This document shows, piece after piece, positions 30,548-40,090 of a stretch of DNA of 64,000 nt. How positions within the stretch are numbered: position 1 is the stretch's first letter; each line of letters starts with the position of its first letter. The translations under genes were made by a program, and so were the position numbers. The notes beneath the pieces were generated by a model. That model was not told the origin of the DNA. It was given only the letters and a program-made list of their open reading frames with translations, and ran no database searches. Source of the DNA: Citrobacter sp. Cu233 (GTDB lineage Bacteria > Pseudomonadota > Gammaproteobacteria > Enterobacterales > Enterobacteriaceae); assembly GCF_030332225.1 (NCBI RefSeq), contig NZ_JAOWIF010000031.1:248001-312000 (forward strand), given 5' to 3'.

Positions 30548-31330
30548 ATGAAGAAGACGGTTCTTGCTTTGTCTTTGCTGGTAGGAGTCTGTGCAACCGC
30601 AGCCAGCTACGCAGCACTTCCGCAGACAGTTCGTATCGGTACGGACACCACGTATGCACCTTTTTCCTCTAAAGATGCCAAAGGCGATTTTGTCGGCTTT
30701 GATATCGATCTGGGAAATGAGATGTGTAAACGTATGCAGATCAAATGTACCTGGGTCGCCAGCGATTTTGATGCGCTGATCCCGTCGCTGAAAGCGAAAA
30801 AAATTGATGCCATCATCTCTTCGCTTTCCATCACCGAGAAACGCCAGCAAGAAATTGCTTTCTCAAACAAACTTTACGCAGCAGATTCACGTCTGATCGC
30901 TGCGAAAGGCTCCCCAATTCAACCGACTCTGGATTCACTCAAGGGTAAACATGTTGGCGTACTGCAAGGTTCGACGCAGGAAGCCTATGCCAATGATAAC
31001 TGGCGCAGCAAAGGCGTGGATGTTGTGGCTTATGCGAACCAGGATCTGATCTATTCTGACCTGACGGCGGGCCGTCTGGATGCGGCATTGCAGGACGAAG
31101 TCGCAGCCAGCGAAGGCTTCCTGAAACAACCTGCAGGTAAGGATTACGCGTTTGCCGGTCCTTCAGTAAAAGATAAAAAATACTTTGGCGACGGGACCGG
31201 GATTGGGTTACGCAAAGACGATGTCGAGCTGAAAGCGGCGTTTGATAAAGCGCTGGGCGAACTGCGTAAAGATGGCACCTACGACAAAATGGCGAGTAAG
31301 TATTTTAACTTTAATGTCTACGGCGATTGA
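30548..31330 (+). CDS. argT: Lysine/arginine/ornithine-binding periplasmic protein ArgT
   Basis: ArgT (LAO protein) binds Lys, Arg and Ornithine in the periplasm and delivers them to the HisQMP ABC transporter. The 260-residue precursor has a 22-residue signal peptide ending SYA, then the two-lobed SBP_bac_3 fold with [32 protein letters not shown] and the ligand loop [16 protein letters not shown]. It is a close paralogue of the adjacent HisJ, pointing to tandem duplication. Expression is probably from the sigma-54 promoter upstream. Confidence 0.96.
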   Translation: MKKTVLALSLLVGVCATAASYAALPQTVRIGTDTTYAPFSSKDAKGDFVGFDIDLGNEMCKRMQIKCTWVASDFDALIPSLKAKKIDAIISSLSITEKRQQEIAFSNKLYAADSRLIAAKGSPIQPTLDSLKGKHVGVLQGSTQEAYANDNWRSKGVDVVAYANQDLIYSDLTAGRLDAALQDEVAASEGFLKQPAGKDYAFAGPSVKDKKYFGDGTGIGLRKDDVELKAAFDKALGELRKDGTYDKMASKYFNFNVYGD

Positions 31331-31394
31331 TACGCTGAAACGGGGAATTGACTGCACCATAGGGGTTAGCCGTTACGGTGCATAATGATTTCAG

Positions 31395-31411
31395 TGCACT
31401 ATTTTGGTGCT
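31395..31411 (+). promoter_or_regulatory. NtrC (GlnG) binding site upstream of hisJ
   Basis: TGCACTATTTTGGTGCT fits the NtrC dyad TGCAC-N7-GTGCA with one mismatch and closely resembles the glnA enhancer. It lies about 100 bp upstream of the hisJ -24/-12 element, a typical enhancer distance. Confidence 0.8.
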
Positions 31412-31512
31412 TTTATCGTGGTCTTAATAGGTATGATTGCATACTTAAGCGCTTTTCATGCAAATAAATACCGCTAACAAGGTAGAATGCTTTGCCTTGT
31501 CGGCCTGATTAA

Positions 31513-31528
31513 TGGCACGATAACTGCA
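31513..31528 (+). promoter_or_regulatory. Sigma-54 promoter of hisJQMP
   Basis: TGGCACGATAACTGCA matches TGGCACG-N4-TTGCA except for one base and lies 49 bp before hisJ. Confidence 0.85.
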
Positions 31529-31577
31529 CCTGGTCCTGTAAAGATCCCCTATAAAAGACAGTCTGTTGAGGATAGTT

Positions 31578-32360
31578 ATGAAAAAACTGGTGTTGTCTCT
31601 TTCTCTGGTTCTGGCTTTCTCCAGTGCTACCGCAGCATTTGCAGCCATCCCGCAAAAAATTCGTATCGGTACAGATCCTACTTATGCACCGTTCGAATCG
31701 AAAAATGCGCAGGGTGAATTGGTCGGTTTTGATATCGATCTGGCTAAAGAGCTCTGCAAACGCATCAATACACAATGTACCTTCGTGGAAAACCCGCTGG
31801 ATGCGCTGATCCCTTCGTTAAAAGCGAAGAAGATCGATGCCATCATGTCGTCGCTTTCCATTACTGAAAAACGTCAGCAAGAGATTGCCTTTACCGACAA
31901 GCTTTATGCAGCAGACTCTCGTCTGGTGGTTGCTAAAGATTCCGCTATTCAGCCGACCATTGAGTCTCTGAAAGGTAAACGTGTCGGTGTGCTGCAGGGC
32001 ACGACTCAGGAAACGTTCGGTAACGAACACTGGGCGCCAAAAGGCATTGAAATTGTCTCCTATCAGGGGCAAGACAATATCTATTCTGACCTGACTGCCG
32101 GGCGTATTGATGCCGCATTCCAGGATGAAGTCGCGGCCAGCGAAGGCTTCCTGAAGCAGCCAGTAGGTAAAGATTACAAATTTGGCGGCCCGTCAGTGAA
32201 AGACGAGAAACTGTTCGGCGTTGGTACCGGTATGGGGCTGCGTAAAGACGATAATGAACTGCGCGAAGCACTGAATAAAGCATTTGCAGAGATGCGTGCT
32301 GACGGTACTTACGAGAAGCTGGCGAAAAAGTATTTCGATTTTGATGTTTACGGCGGCTAA
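31578..32360 (+). CDS. hisJ: Histidine-binding periplasmic protein HisJ
   Basis: HisJ is the high-affinity histidine receptor for HisQMP. The 260-residue precursor has a 22-residue signal peptide ending AFA, then [32 protein letters not shown] and the [16 protein letters not shown] loop shared with ArgT. The ATG at 31578 follows GAGGA; an upstream TTG at 31566 in the same frame lacks such a site. It heads the hisJQMP operon, with a REP pair between it and hisQ. Confidence 0.97.
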   Translation: MKKLVLSLSLVLAFSSATAAFAAIPQKIRIGTDPTYAPFESKNAQGELVGFDIDLAKELCKRINTQCTFVENPLDALIPSLKAKKIDAIMSSLSITEKRQQEIAFTDKLYAADSRLVVAKDSAIQPTIESLKGKRVGVLQGTTQETFGNEHWAPKGIEIVSYQGQDNIYSDLTAGRIDAAFQDEVAASEGFLKQPVGKDYKFGGPSVKDEKLFGVGTGMGLRKDDNELREALNKAFAEMRADGTYEKLAKKYFDFDVYGG

Positions 32361-32409
32361 TCACCGCAGGTGCTGATAAAGCCCGTAGATTTTTGACGCG
32401 TTGAATTTA

Positions 32410-32482
32410 TGCCTGATGGCGCTGCGCTTATCAGGCCTACGGTGATTTTGTAGGCCGGATAAGGCAAAGCCGCCATCCGGCA
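32410..32482. repeat. REP pair (BIME) between hisJ and hisQ
   Basis: Two palindromes: GCCTGATGGCGCTGCGC with TTATCAGGC (32411-32436), and GCCGGATAAGGC with GCCATCCGGC (32453-32481). The hisJ-hisQ interval of Salmonella is one of the places where REP elements were first described. Such hairpins protect the upstream mRNA and help make HisJ in excess of HisQMP. Confidence 0.93.
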
Positions 32483-32546
32483 TTTAACGGTTAGTCTGAA
32501 ATCAAAAGAGGCTTATTACTCCACCACACACGACAGGACAGGCAGC

Positions 32547-33233
32547 ATGTTGTATGGCTTTTCAGGTGTTATTTTACAGGGCGCGATTGTTACGCTGGAG
32601 CTGGCTCTCAGCTCGGTAGTGCTGGCGGTCATGATAGGCCTTGTTGGCGCGGCAGCGAAGCTTTCGCAAAACCGGGCAATGGAGCTTATTTTCGAAGGGT
32701 ACACCACGCTTATCCGCGGGGTTCCCGATCTCGTCTTAATGCTGCTCATTTTCTACGGATTACAAATCGCGCTGAATACGATTACCGACGCAGTGGGTAT
32801 CAGTCAGATTGATATCGATCCGATGGTCGCAGGGATTATTACGCTTGGATTTATCTACGGAGCCTATTTTACTGAAACCTTCCGTGGCGCGTTTATGGCT
32901 GTACCAAAAGGTCATATTGAAGCGGCGACGGCATTCGGTTTTACCCGTTCGCAAATTTTTCGCCGCATTATGTTTCCGGCAATGATGCGCTTTGCCTTGC
33001 CGGGGATTGGCAACAACTGGCAGGTTATTCTGAAGGCCACGGCGCTGGTGTCACTGCTTGGACTTGAAGATGTGGTGAAAGCCACTCAGCTTGCCGGAAA
33101 AAGTACCTGGGAGCCGTTCTATTTTGCTGTGGTGTGTGGGGCCATCTATCTGGTGTTTACCACCGTGTCTAATGGTGTGCTGCTGTACCTTGAGCGCCGC
33201 TACTCCGTGGGTGTGAAGAGGGCTGACCTGTGA
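32547..33233 (+). CDS. hisQ: Histidine/LAO ABC transporter permease HisQ
   Basis: HisQ is one of two membrane subunits of the histidine and basic amino-acid importer. The 228-residue protein has about five hydrophobic segments and the permease coupling loop GHIEAATAFGFTRSQIFRRIMFP, which contacts HisP. Its stop overlaps the hisM GTG start. It lies 186 bp after hisJ, beyond the REP pair. Confidence 0.96.
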   Translation: MLYGFSGVILQGAIVTLELALSSVVLAVMIGLVGAAAKLSQNRAMELIFEGYTTLIRGVPDLVLMLLIFYGLQIALNTITDAVGISQIDIDPMVAGIITLGFIYGAYFTETFRGAFMAVPKGHIEAATAFGFTRSQIFRRIMFPAMMRFALPGIGNNWQVILKATALVSLLGLEDVVKATQLAGKSTWEPFYFAVVCGAIYLVFTTVSNGVLLYLERRYSVGVKRADL

Positions 33234-33937
33234 TTGAAATTATTCAGGAGTACTGGAAATCCCTGTTGTGGACTGACGGCTATCGCTTTACCGGCGTGGC
33301 GATCACATTGTGGTTGCTGATCTCATCGGTGGTGATGGGCGGAATTCTGGCACTGTTTTTGGCGATTGGTCGCGTATCAAGCAATAAATTTATCCAGTTT
33401 CCTATCTGGTTGTTCACCTATATTTTTCGTGGAACGCCGCTGTATGTTCAGCTGTTGGTGTTTTATTCCGGTATGTATACGCTGGAGATTGTGAAAGGGA
33501 CAGATTTCCTCAACGCGTTTTTCCGCAGCGGACTTAACTGTACCGTACTGGCATTGACGCTTAACACCTGTGCCTACACTACGGAGATTTTTGCCGGGGC
33601 CATCCGTTCCGTACCACATGGCGAGATTGAAGCCGCACGGGCTTACGGTTTCTCTTCCTTTAAACTGTATCGCTGCATTATCTTGCCTTCTGCACTGCGT
33701 ATTGCGTTACCGGCATACAGCAACGAAGTCATTTTAATGCTGCATTCCACGGCGCTGGCGTTTACCGCGACGGTGCCGGATTTGTTGAAAATCGCCCGTG
33801 ACATCAACTCGGCAACCTACCAGCCATTTACCGCATTCGGTATTGCCGCTGTACTGTATTTGATGATTTCGTATGTCCTGATTAGCCTGTTCCGTAAAGC
33901 GGAAAAACGCTGGTTGCAGCATGTATCCTCTAAATGA
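33230..33937 (+). CDS. hisM: Histidine/LAO ABC transporter permease HisM
   Basis: HisM is the second membrane subunit, homologous to HisQ, with the coupling loop [24 protein letters not shown]. The 235-residue chain starts with a GTG that overlaps the hisQ stop by 4 bp. The C-terminus is slightly shorter than in E. coli (238 residues). hisP begins 13 bp after the stop. Confidence 0.96.
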   Translation: MIEIIQEYWKSLLWTDGYRFTGVAITLWLLISSVVMGGILALFLAIGRVSSNKFIQFPIWLFTYIFRGTPLYVQLLVFYSGMYTLEIVKGTDFLNAFFRSGLNCTVLALTLNTCAYTTEIFAGAIRSVPHGEIEAARAYGFSSFKLYRCIILPSALRIALPAYSNEVILMLHSTALAFTATVPDLLKIARDINSATYQPFTAFGIAAVLYLMISYVLISLFRKAEKRWLQHVSSK

Positions 33938-33950
33938 TTCGAGTAACACG

Positions 33951-34724
33951 ATGTCTGAAAATAAATTAAACGTTATCGATTTACATAAGCACTACGGCGA
34001 ACATGAAGTGCTGAAAGGGGTATCGCTGCAGGCCAATGCGGGTGATGTTATTAGCATTATTGGTTCGTCAGGTTCTGGTAAAAGTACCTTCCTGCGCTGC
34101 ATTAACTTTCTGGAAAAACCGAGCGCCGGAACGATTGTGGTTAGCGGTCAGAATATTGGCCTGGTGCGCGACAAAGACGGTCAGTTGAAGGTTGCAGATA
34201 AAAATCAGCTGCGTCTGTTACGTACGCGACTGACCATGGTCTTTCAGCACTTCAACTTGTGGAGCCATATGACGGTGCTGGAAAACGTCATGGAAGCACC
34301 GATTCAGGTGCTGGGGCTGAGCAAGCATGAAGCCCGCGAGCGTGCGGTAAAGTATCTGGCCAAAGTCGGTATTGATGAGCGCGCGCAGGGGAAATACCCG
34401 GTGCATCTGTCCGGCGGTCAGCAGCAGCGTGTCTCCATTGCGCGTGCGCTGGCGATGGAGCCCGAGGTTCTGCTGTTTGATGAGCCAACCTCGGCGCTTG
34501 ATCCGGAGTTGGTCGGTGAAGTGTTGCGTATAATGCAACAACTGGCCGAAGAGGGGAAAACAATGGTGGTTGTGACGCATGAAATGGGGTTTGCCCGCCA
34601 CGTTTCCTCACACGTTATTTTCCTGCATCAGGGAAAAATCGAAGAAGAGGGTAATCCGGAGCAGGTGTTCGGGAACCCACAAAGCCCGCGTTTACAGCAG
34701 TTCCTTAAAGGATCACTGAAGTAA
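33951..34724 (+). CDS. hisP: Histidine/LAO ABC transporter ATPase HisP
   Basis: HisP is the ATPase that powers HisQM. The 257-residue protein has Walker [10 protein letters not shown] (38-46), the Q-loop FQHF (98-101), the signature LSGGQQQ (153-159), Walker B VLLFDE (173-178) and the switch histidine in VVTHEMGF. The ATG at 33951 gives the E. coli length; an upstream ATG at 33921 lies inside hisM. A REP-like hairpin follows in the converging gap. Confidence 0.98.
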   Translation: MSENKLNVIDLHKHYGEHEVLKGVSLQANAGDVISIIGSSGSGKSTFLRCINFLEKPSAGTIVVSGQNIGLVRDKDGQLKVADKNQLRLLRTRLTMVFQHFNLWSHMTVLENVMEAPIQVLGLSKHEARERAVKYLAKVGIDERAQGKYPVHLSGGQQQRVSIARALAMEPEVLLFDEPTSALDPELVGEVLRIMQQLAEEGKTMVVVTHEMGFARHVSSHVIFLHQGKIEEEGNPEQVFGNPQSPRLQQFLKGSLK

Positions 34725-34730
34725 TTGAGT

Positions 34731-34757
34731 TGCCCGGAGGCACTACGCTTTCCGGGT
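34731..34757. repeat. Short REP-like palindrome after hisP
   Basis: CCCGGA and TCCGGG arms with GGCACTACGCT between them. It lies between converging hisP and the GNAT gene and may serve as the 3' end for both. Confidence 0.6.
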
Positions 34758-35273
34758 CTACCGCTTTAACGCGCTGTACTCCAGACGATAAACCCAGTCG
34801 TCATGCGCTATGCCGTTCACTTCATAGGCTTTTTCGAGCACCTGAGTGCGTATAAATCCTGTTTTTTCCAGAATGCGTATCGACCCGGTATTCCCGGCTA
34901 ATACATAGGCATTTATCGCCGTTACGCCAGCCTGTTGAAAGGCATAATCACACACTGCACGTACGGCTTCACTGGCTATACCTTTCCCTTGCGCCCGCGG
35001 CGTGATGGCATAGCCAATATCAGCTTCCTGAGGATAAAGATGGCTTATCTGTAAGCCAATATCGCCCAGTTGCGCCGTGTTGTTGTGCTCCCGGATAACA
35101 AATGTATGTCGAGCGGAAAGGCGTCTGGCGAAGAGCAGGCGAGTATCTTTGGTTGGGGCAATATCACCCATGAAACGCATGACGTCAGGATTTTCCCGTA
35201 GCCGCTGGAAAAAAGGCCAGTCAGCGAGTTGGTACGAAGAGAGGGTAAGTCGGGGTGTTGATATTATCGCCAT
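34758..35273 (-). CDS. GNAT family N-acetyltransferase (RimJ/RimL type)
   Basis: A 171-residue acetyl-CoA-dependent acetyltransferase. The start MAIISTPRLTLSSYQ is typical of RimJ/RimL-like GNAT proteins. The acetyl-CoA loop is TPRAQGKGIASEAVRAV (91-107) and motif B is GNTGSIRILEKTGFIRT (127-143). The substrate is unknown; such proteins acetylate protein N-termini, amino acids or antibiotics. In E. coli K-12 this place between hisP and yfcH holds the recombination-promoting nuclease gene rpnB, so the locus is variable. The ATG at 35273 lacks a clear ribosome site and follows an inverted repeat. Confidence 0.85.
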   Translation of the reverse strand: MAIISTPRLTLSSYQLADWPFFQRLRENPDVMRFMGDIAPTKDTRLLFARRLSARHTFVIREHNNTAQLGDIGLQISHLYPQEADIGYAITPRAQGKGIASEAVRAVCDYAFQQAGVTAINAYVLAGNTGSIRILEKTGFIRTQVLEKAYEVNGIAHDDWVYRLEYSALKR

Positions 35274-35279
35274 AACGTC

Positions 35280-35322
35280 GCCATTGTGGTATTCGGTTTT
35301 TTAACCATACCACCACAATGGC
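35280..35322. other. Inverted repeat at the 5' side of the GNAT gene
   Basis: GCCATTGTGGT (35280-35290) and ACCACAATGGC (35312-35322) are perfect 11-bp arms; the loop holds GGTTTTTTAACC, a second small palindrome. The element ends 7 bp before the GNAT start and 23 bp after the yfcH stop (reading the minus strand). It could be a terminator-like barrier, an operator or a translation-control hairpin. Confidence 0.8.
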
Positions 35323-35344
35323 AACAGTGAAGGGATATCAGACA

Positions 35345-36238
35345 TTATCGGATGACATCGGCCAGCGCTTCTTCCAAATCGTACCAACGAAACGCAAAAC
35401 CGGCCGCCTCCAGTCGCTTGGGCAACGCGCGCTGCCCCCCGAGGACCAGTACCGAGGATTCGCCCATCAGCAGCCGCATGGCGGCCGCCGGAACGCGCAG
35501 GATCGCCGGGCGGTTTAGGGCATGACCCAGCGCATGGGCAAACTGTTCATTGCGAACCGGGTACGGCGAAACCATGTTGAAGGGACCGCGCAAATCGTTA
35601 TCCAGCAGCCAGATAATCCCGTTGACCATATCGTCAACATGGATCCAGGCCAGGTATTGACGTCCATTGCCGATAGGACCGCCAAGCCCCAGACGAAACG
35701 GTGGGACCATCTTTGCGAGGATCCCGCCCGTAGAGGCCAATACAACGCCAGTACGCAGCAAACATACGCGCGTTCTGTCGTTTTGCGCAGCACTGGCGAT
35801 CTGTTCCCACTGGGCGCACAACTTATGGGTGAATTCATTATGCGGCGGTTCTTCTTCCGTCACCACGACTTCACCCAGATCGCCGTAATATCCCGTTGCG
35901 GAACCGGAGATGAGTACGGATGGTGGCGTACTGCTGGCGTGGATTAACGTAACCAGCTTCTGCGTGATCCCCCAGCGACTTTGGCACAAACGTTCTTTTT
36001 GCTCAGCGCTCCAGCGCTTGTCAGCGATAGGCTCTCCGGCAAGATTGATGACAGCATCAATGCCATCGAGGTTTTGCTGCTCTTCCAGCCCTTTCCATAG
36101 CGTGACCCGGGAGTCCAGAATCTGACGAGCCTTATCAGGAGTACGTGTCACTACGGTAATCTGATGCCCCAGTTCCAGCAGGCGGGGGATCAAATGACGT
36201 CCAATCAGGCCAGTACCGCCGGTAATCAGAATCTGCAT
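35345..36238 (-). CDS. yfcH: NAD-dependent epimerase-like protein YfcH
   Basis: A 297-residue member of the SDR39U1 family of atypical short-chain dehydrogenases. The N-terminal Rossmann motif is [32 protein letters not shown] and SGSATGYYG follow. The C-terminal DUF1731 region includes [16 protein letters not shown]. The substrate is unknown. It is probably cotranscribed with folX, 19 bp upstream on the same strand. Confidence 0.93.
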   Translation of the reverse strand: MQILITGGTGLIGRHLIPRLLELGHQITVVTRTPDKARQILDSRVTLWKGLEEQQNLDGIDAVINLAGEPIADKRWSAEQKERLCQSRWGITQKLVTLIHASSTPPSVLISGSATGYYGDLGEVVVTEEEPPHNEFTHKLCAQWEQIASAAQNDRTRVCLLRTGVVLASTGGILAKMVPPFRLGLGGPIGNGRQYLAWIHVDDMVNGIIWLLDNDLRGPFNMVSPYPVRNEQFAHALGHALNRPAILRVPAAAMRLLMGESSVLVLGGQRALPKRLEAAGFAFRWYDLEEALADVIR

Positions 36239-36257
36239 GTCGCCTCCCGGGTTACGT

Positions 36258-36620
36258 TTAGCGCTGCCAGCTCAATGTCATGGAAACGGAGTCGGCGTAA
36301 CGCAATGCGTGAAGTTTATCGATCTCCACTTCAGCATAAGTGACCCAGTGATGTTCGCGTGCGATATCGAGCACATCTTGCGTTAATTTTTCCAACAATG
36401 AGAAGCGGTTACTCTCAACGTGCGAAATGATACTCTTGGTGATGGTGCGATAATTCAGCGCGTCGTTGATATCTTCACTGGTCCGGGCTTTGTCTGCTGG
36501 ATAGTGGATGGCAATATTGATGACGATATCCTGTCGGTTCAGAATCTCTTCTTCTTTAATGCCGATAAAAGTGCGCAGACGAAGGTTTTTTATACGAATA
36601 ATTGCGTCAGGTTGTGACAT
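36258..36620 (-). CDS. folX: Dihydroneopterin triphosphate 2'-epimerase FolX
   Basis: FolX epimerises dihydroneopterin triphosphate to the monapterin form, used by E. coli for tetrahydromonapterin. The 120-residue protein is a FolB-like tunnelling fold. Its end, [24 protein letters not shown], is nearly identical to E. coli. The ATG at 36620 has a GGAGGAAA site upstream; an in-frame ATG at 36659 does not match the family. Confidence 0.95.
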   Translation of the reverse strand: MSQPDAIIRIKNLRLRTFIGIKEEEILNRQDIVINIAIHYPADKARTSEDINDALNYRTITKSIISHVESNRFSLLEKLTQDVLDIAREHHWVTYAEVEIDKLHALRYADSVSMTLSWQR

Positions 36621-36674
36621 TGCAGGTTTCCTCCATGTATGAACCTTTTCATGATACACGAGAACCGAATCGCG

Positions 36675-37310
36675 TTAACTTTTCTCGCTCAGCGCTTGCT
36701 GCATCGCCCGTTCTGTTGCGGGACGAGTACGGATACGTTCGTACCAGTTATTGACCGCCGGATAGTTGTCAAGGTCGATACGCTGGCGCTGGTGGAGATT
36801 AATCCACGGCCAGCAGGCAATGTCGGCAATGCTGTAATGATCGCCCCCCAGCCAGGGTGATATTTCCAGGCGTTTATTCATGACGTTGTACAGTCGCTGG
36901 GTTTCCACCTGATACCGTTCAATGGCGTAGGGGATAGTCTGCGGTGCGAAGTGGCTGAAGTGATGATGTTGTCCGAGCATTGGCCCAAGTCCGCTAACCT
37001 GCCAGAAGAGCCACTGCAGCGTGGTGTGGCGCTCGCGTAATTCGCCGCTGAGTAGCTTACCGCTCTTTTCCGCCAGGTAGAGTAAAATCTCGCCAGACTC
37101 AAACAGGCTAATTGGTTTTCCACCATCTTCCGGTGCGCTGTCGATAATGGCCGGGATTTTATTATTTGGTGAAATCAGCAAAAAGTCAGGGCGAAACTGG
37201 CTGCCTCTGCTGATATCTACATGAATCAGACGGTATTTTAACTGTGCCTCTTCGAGAAACAGTGTGATTTTGTGCCCGTTTGGCGATGGAGTGTAGTAGA
37301 GGTCGATCAT
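36675..37310 (-). CDS. yfcG: GSH-dependent disulfide bond oxidoreductase YfcG (GST family)
   Basis: YfcG is a Nu-class glutathione transferase with strong disulfide reductase activity, binding GSSG without an active-site cysteine. The 211-residue protein has the thioredoxin-like N-terminal domain (MIDLYYTPSPNGHKITLFLEE, then NNKIPAIID and LFESGEILLYLAE) and a helical C-terminal domain. I place the start at 37310 to match E. coli; an ATG at 37331 would add seven residues. It is divergent from yfcF, another GST. Confidence 0.93.
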   Translation of the reverse strand: MIDLYYTPSPNGHKITLFLEEAQLKYRLIHVDISRGSQFRPDFLLISPNNKIPAIIDSAPEDGGKPISLFESGEILLYLAEKSGKLLSGELRERHTTLQWLFWQVSGLGPMLGQHHHFSHFAPQTIPYAIERYQVETQRLYNVMNKRLEISPWLGGDHYSIADIACWPWINLHQRQRIDLDNYPAVNNWYERIRTRPATERAMQQALSEKS

Positions 37311-37354
37311 TTTCAGCGTCCGTTTTGTCATGAACCGGGTCACTACAAGTATAG

Positions 37355-38089
<735 letters not shown>

Positions 38090-38144
38090 AAGTAGGGGCG
38101 TAATCCAGTATCATTGAAAGGTATTTTTCAACGAGGGGTGAGTG

Positions 38145-38696
38145 ATGAAACTGATGTTCGCATCGGACATTCATGGTTCGTTGCCGGCTACGGAATGCGT
38201 ACTTGAACGGTTTACCCAAAGCGGCGCGCAATGGCTGGTGATACTGGGCGATGTATTGAACCATGGGCCGCGTAATGCTCTGCCAGAGGGCTACGCGCCA
38301 GCACAGGTCGCCGAGCGTTTGAATGAGCAGGCGTCGCGAATAATTGCAGTGCGTGGTAATTGCGACAGCGAAGTGGATCAGATGCTCCTGCATTTTCCAA
38401 TAACCGCGCCGTGGCAGCAAATTCTGACTGACAGCCAGCGACTCTTTCTGACGCACGGACATCTTTTTGGTCCGGATAACTTACCACCGCTCAACGCCGG
38501 CGATGTGCTGGTTTACGGGCATACGCATCTGCCGGTGGCAGAGCGACGTGGGGATATCTACCAGTTTAACCCAGGTTCGGTAAGTATCCCGAAAGGGGGA
38601 TTTACGGCAAGCTACGGGATTCTGGATGATAATGTTCTCAGCGTGATGGCACTCAATGATCAAAGTATTATTGCGCAGGTCGAGATTAATCCGTAA
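38145..38696 (+). CDS. yfcE: Metal-dependent phosphodiesterase YfcE
   Basis: A 183-residue calcineurin-like phosphodiesterase; the E. coli enzyme is manganese-dependent and acts on bis-pNPP in vitro. Metal and catalytic motifs run in order: DIHG (8-11), LGDVLNHG, RGNCDSE, THGH and GHTHLP. I chose the ATG at 38145 because GAGGGG is better spaced for it than for the GTG at 38142 (184 residues), the start used in E. coli records. The physiological substrate is unknown. Confidence 0.94.
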   Translation: MKLMFASDIHGSLPATECVLERFTQSGAQWLVILGDVLNHGPRNALPEGYAPAQVAERLNEQASRIIAVRGNCDSEVDQMLLHFPITAPWQQILTDSQRLFLTHGHLFGPDNLPPLNAGDVLVYGHTHLPVAERRGDIYQFNPGSVSIPKGGFTASYGILDDNVLSVMALNDQSIIAQVEINP

Positions 38697-38752
38697 TTTA
38701 CCCCACAAACGTAAACGCGCCGTAAGAGCGCTAGAAAAAAGAAGGTTTCCTG

Positions 38753-39307
38753 ATGGTGGAACAGCGTCGTTTGGCAAGTACTGAATGGGTGGATATTGTG
38801 AATGAAGACAATGAAGTCATCGCACAATCCAGCCGGGAACAAATGCGGGCACAATGCTTGCGCCACCGTGCAACGTATATCGTTGTCCACGATGGTATGG
38901 GTAAAATTCTGGTTCAACGTCGCACTGAGACAAAGGACTTTATGCCCGGTATGCTGGATGCTACCGCGGGTGGTGTTGTTCAGGCTGATGAGCAGCTTCT
39001 GGACTCGGCGCGTCGTGAAGCGGAAGAAGAATTGGGCATTGCCGGTGTCCCGTTTGCCGAGCACGGTCAGTTTTATTTTGAAGACCAGAACTGTCGCGTC
39101 TGGGGCGGGCTGTTTAGCTGCGTTTCTCACGGACCGTTTGCGCTGCAGGAAGAAGAGATTAGTGAAGTGTGCTGGCTGACGCCGGAAGAAATTACCGCGC
39201 GCTGTGATGAATTTACACCGGACTCACTGAAAGCACTGGCGCTGTGGATGACACGCAATGCCAAGAATGAAAGTGCGAAGGCCGAAAAGCAGGAAGAAGC
39301 TGAGTAA
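38753..39307 (+). CDS. yfcD: Nudix hydrolase YfcD
   Basis: A 184-residue Nudix protein related to isopentenyl diphosphate isomerase-like hydrolases. The complete Nudix box is [24 protein letters not shown] (73-96; too long to read as chance). The segment [21 protein letters not shown] precedes it, and the tail is Lys/Glu-rich and slightly longer than in E. coli. The ATG at 38753 is used; a GTG three bases later is possible. A REP element follows. Confidence 0.93.
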   Translation: MVEQRRLASTEWVDIVNEDNEVIAQSSREQMRAQCLRHRATYIVVHDGMGKILVQRRTETKDFMPGMLDATAGGVVQADEQLLDSARREAEEELGIAGVPFAEHGQFYFEDQNCRVWGGLFSCVSHGPFALQEEEISEVCWLTPEEITARCDEFTPDSLKALALWMTRNAKNESAKAEKQEEAE

Positions 39308-39350
39308 ACTTAGCGCCGCCGATCCTGGATGACGGATCGGGACTCGTTGT

Positions 39351-39386
39351 AGGCCGGATAAGCCGCTGATGTGCATTATCCGGCCT
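39351..39386. repeat. REP-like palindrome
   Basis: AGGCCGGATAA and TTATCCGGCCT perfect 11-bp arms between converging yfcD and the yfcC remnant. Confidence 0.85.
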
Positions 39387-39392
39387 TGTTGT

Positions 39393-39876
39393 TTAATGGT
39401 AGCCCATCATTTGCGCACCAATGACCACTACGCTGGACATAATAAACAGCAGGCCCAGCAGCGTGGTGCCCACCTTCAACCAGTTACGGAAGTCCACCCG
39501 GCACACGCCTAATGTCGCCATCAGCGACGCAGAGGTTGGGTAGATAATATGACTGAAGCTGTCACCAAACTGAAAGGCCAACACGGTGACCTGGCGGTTT
39601 ACCCCAACCAGATCACCCGGTTCCTGTGCGCATTACGATGCCGAATGCACCACCAATCACCCGCATCGTTGGTCAGAATACGAAAAGAGTGGGGATCGAC
39701 CACTTTACGTGTTTTGGTTTGTCCATCAACCAGCTACTGTACTTCCTGGCTGTCGAACATTCCGACAGGAACGACCCAGGTTGCCAGGCTGGTTAAAATG
39801 GCGACGAAAAAATAATGACCAGTGTGTCGGGCATGGCCCATTTTTTCGCGGGTTGTGATTCTGTTACTGCAGACAT
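39393..39876 (-). pseudogene. yfcC: Remnant of the YfcC-type C4-dicarboxylate/arginine antiporter family gene
   Basis: On the minus strand an ATG at 39876 starts MSAVTESQPAKKWAMPDTLV, as in YfcC, but a one-base loss in a T-run shifts the frame. Fragments in other frames give LVDGQTKTRKVVDPHSFRIL, then GAFGIVMRTGT. The sequence then jumps to VNRQVTVLAFQFGDSFSHIIYP and runs to the true C-terminus VVVIGAQMMGYH. About 480 bp remain of roughly 1520, so several internal segments are deleted. In E. coli the intact gene sits at this place beside pta. Confidence 0.9.
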
Positions 39877-39993
39877 AAAGGACTATCCCTGTTGCAAAGC
39901 AAAGAGGCTAAGTATGCAAACAGGAGAATAGTTATTCATTGATGCAGCGCAGTTAAGCAAATTTTCCAGAATTTGTTAATGAAAGGGACGGGC

Positions 39994-40027
39994 ATAAAAA
40001 AACCGGAAATATCAGCTATTTCCGGTT
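39994..40027 (-). terminator. Terminator after pta
   Basis: On the minus strand AACCGGAAATA, loop GCTGA, TATTTCCGGTT is followed by TTTTT. It serves the ackA-pta transcript. No gene is seen in 39877-40090 apart from this. Confidence 0.92.
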
Positions 40028-40090
40028 TCAAGAATCACGCTATGTAGGTAGCAGGACGCGTTTAAGTCACCATCCGGCGTACACAGCAGA

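Noticed and set aside
30548-32360. argT and hisJ as a long direct repeat or assembly duplication
   Set aside because: They are diverged paralogues with different signal peptides, promoters and flanks, and the pair is normal in this family.
39586-39858. 90-codon plus-strand frame beside yfcD
   Set aside because: It is opposite the yfcC remnant, whose fragments are recognisable on the minus strand.
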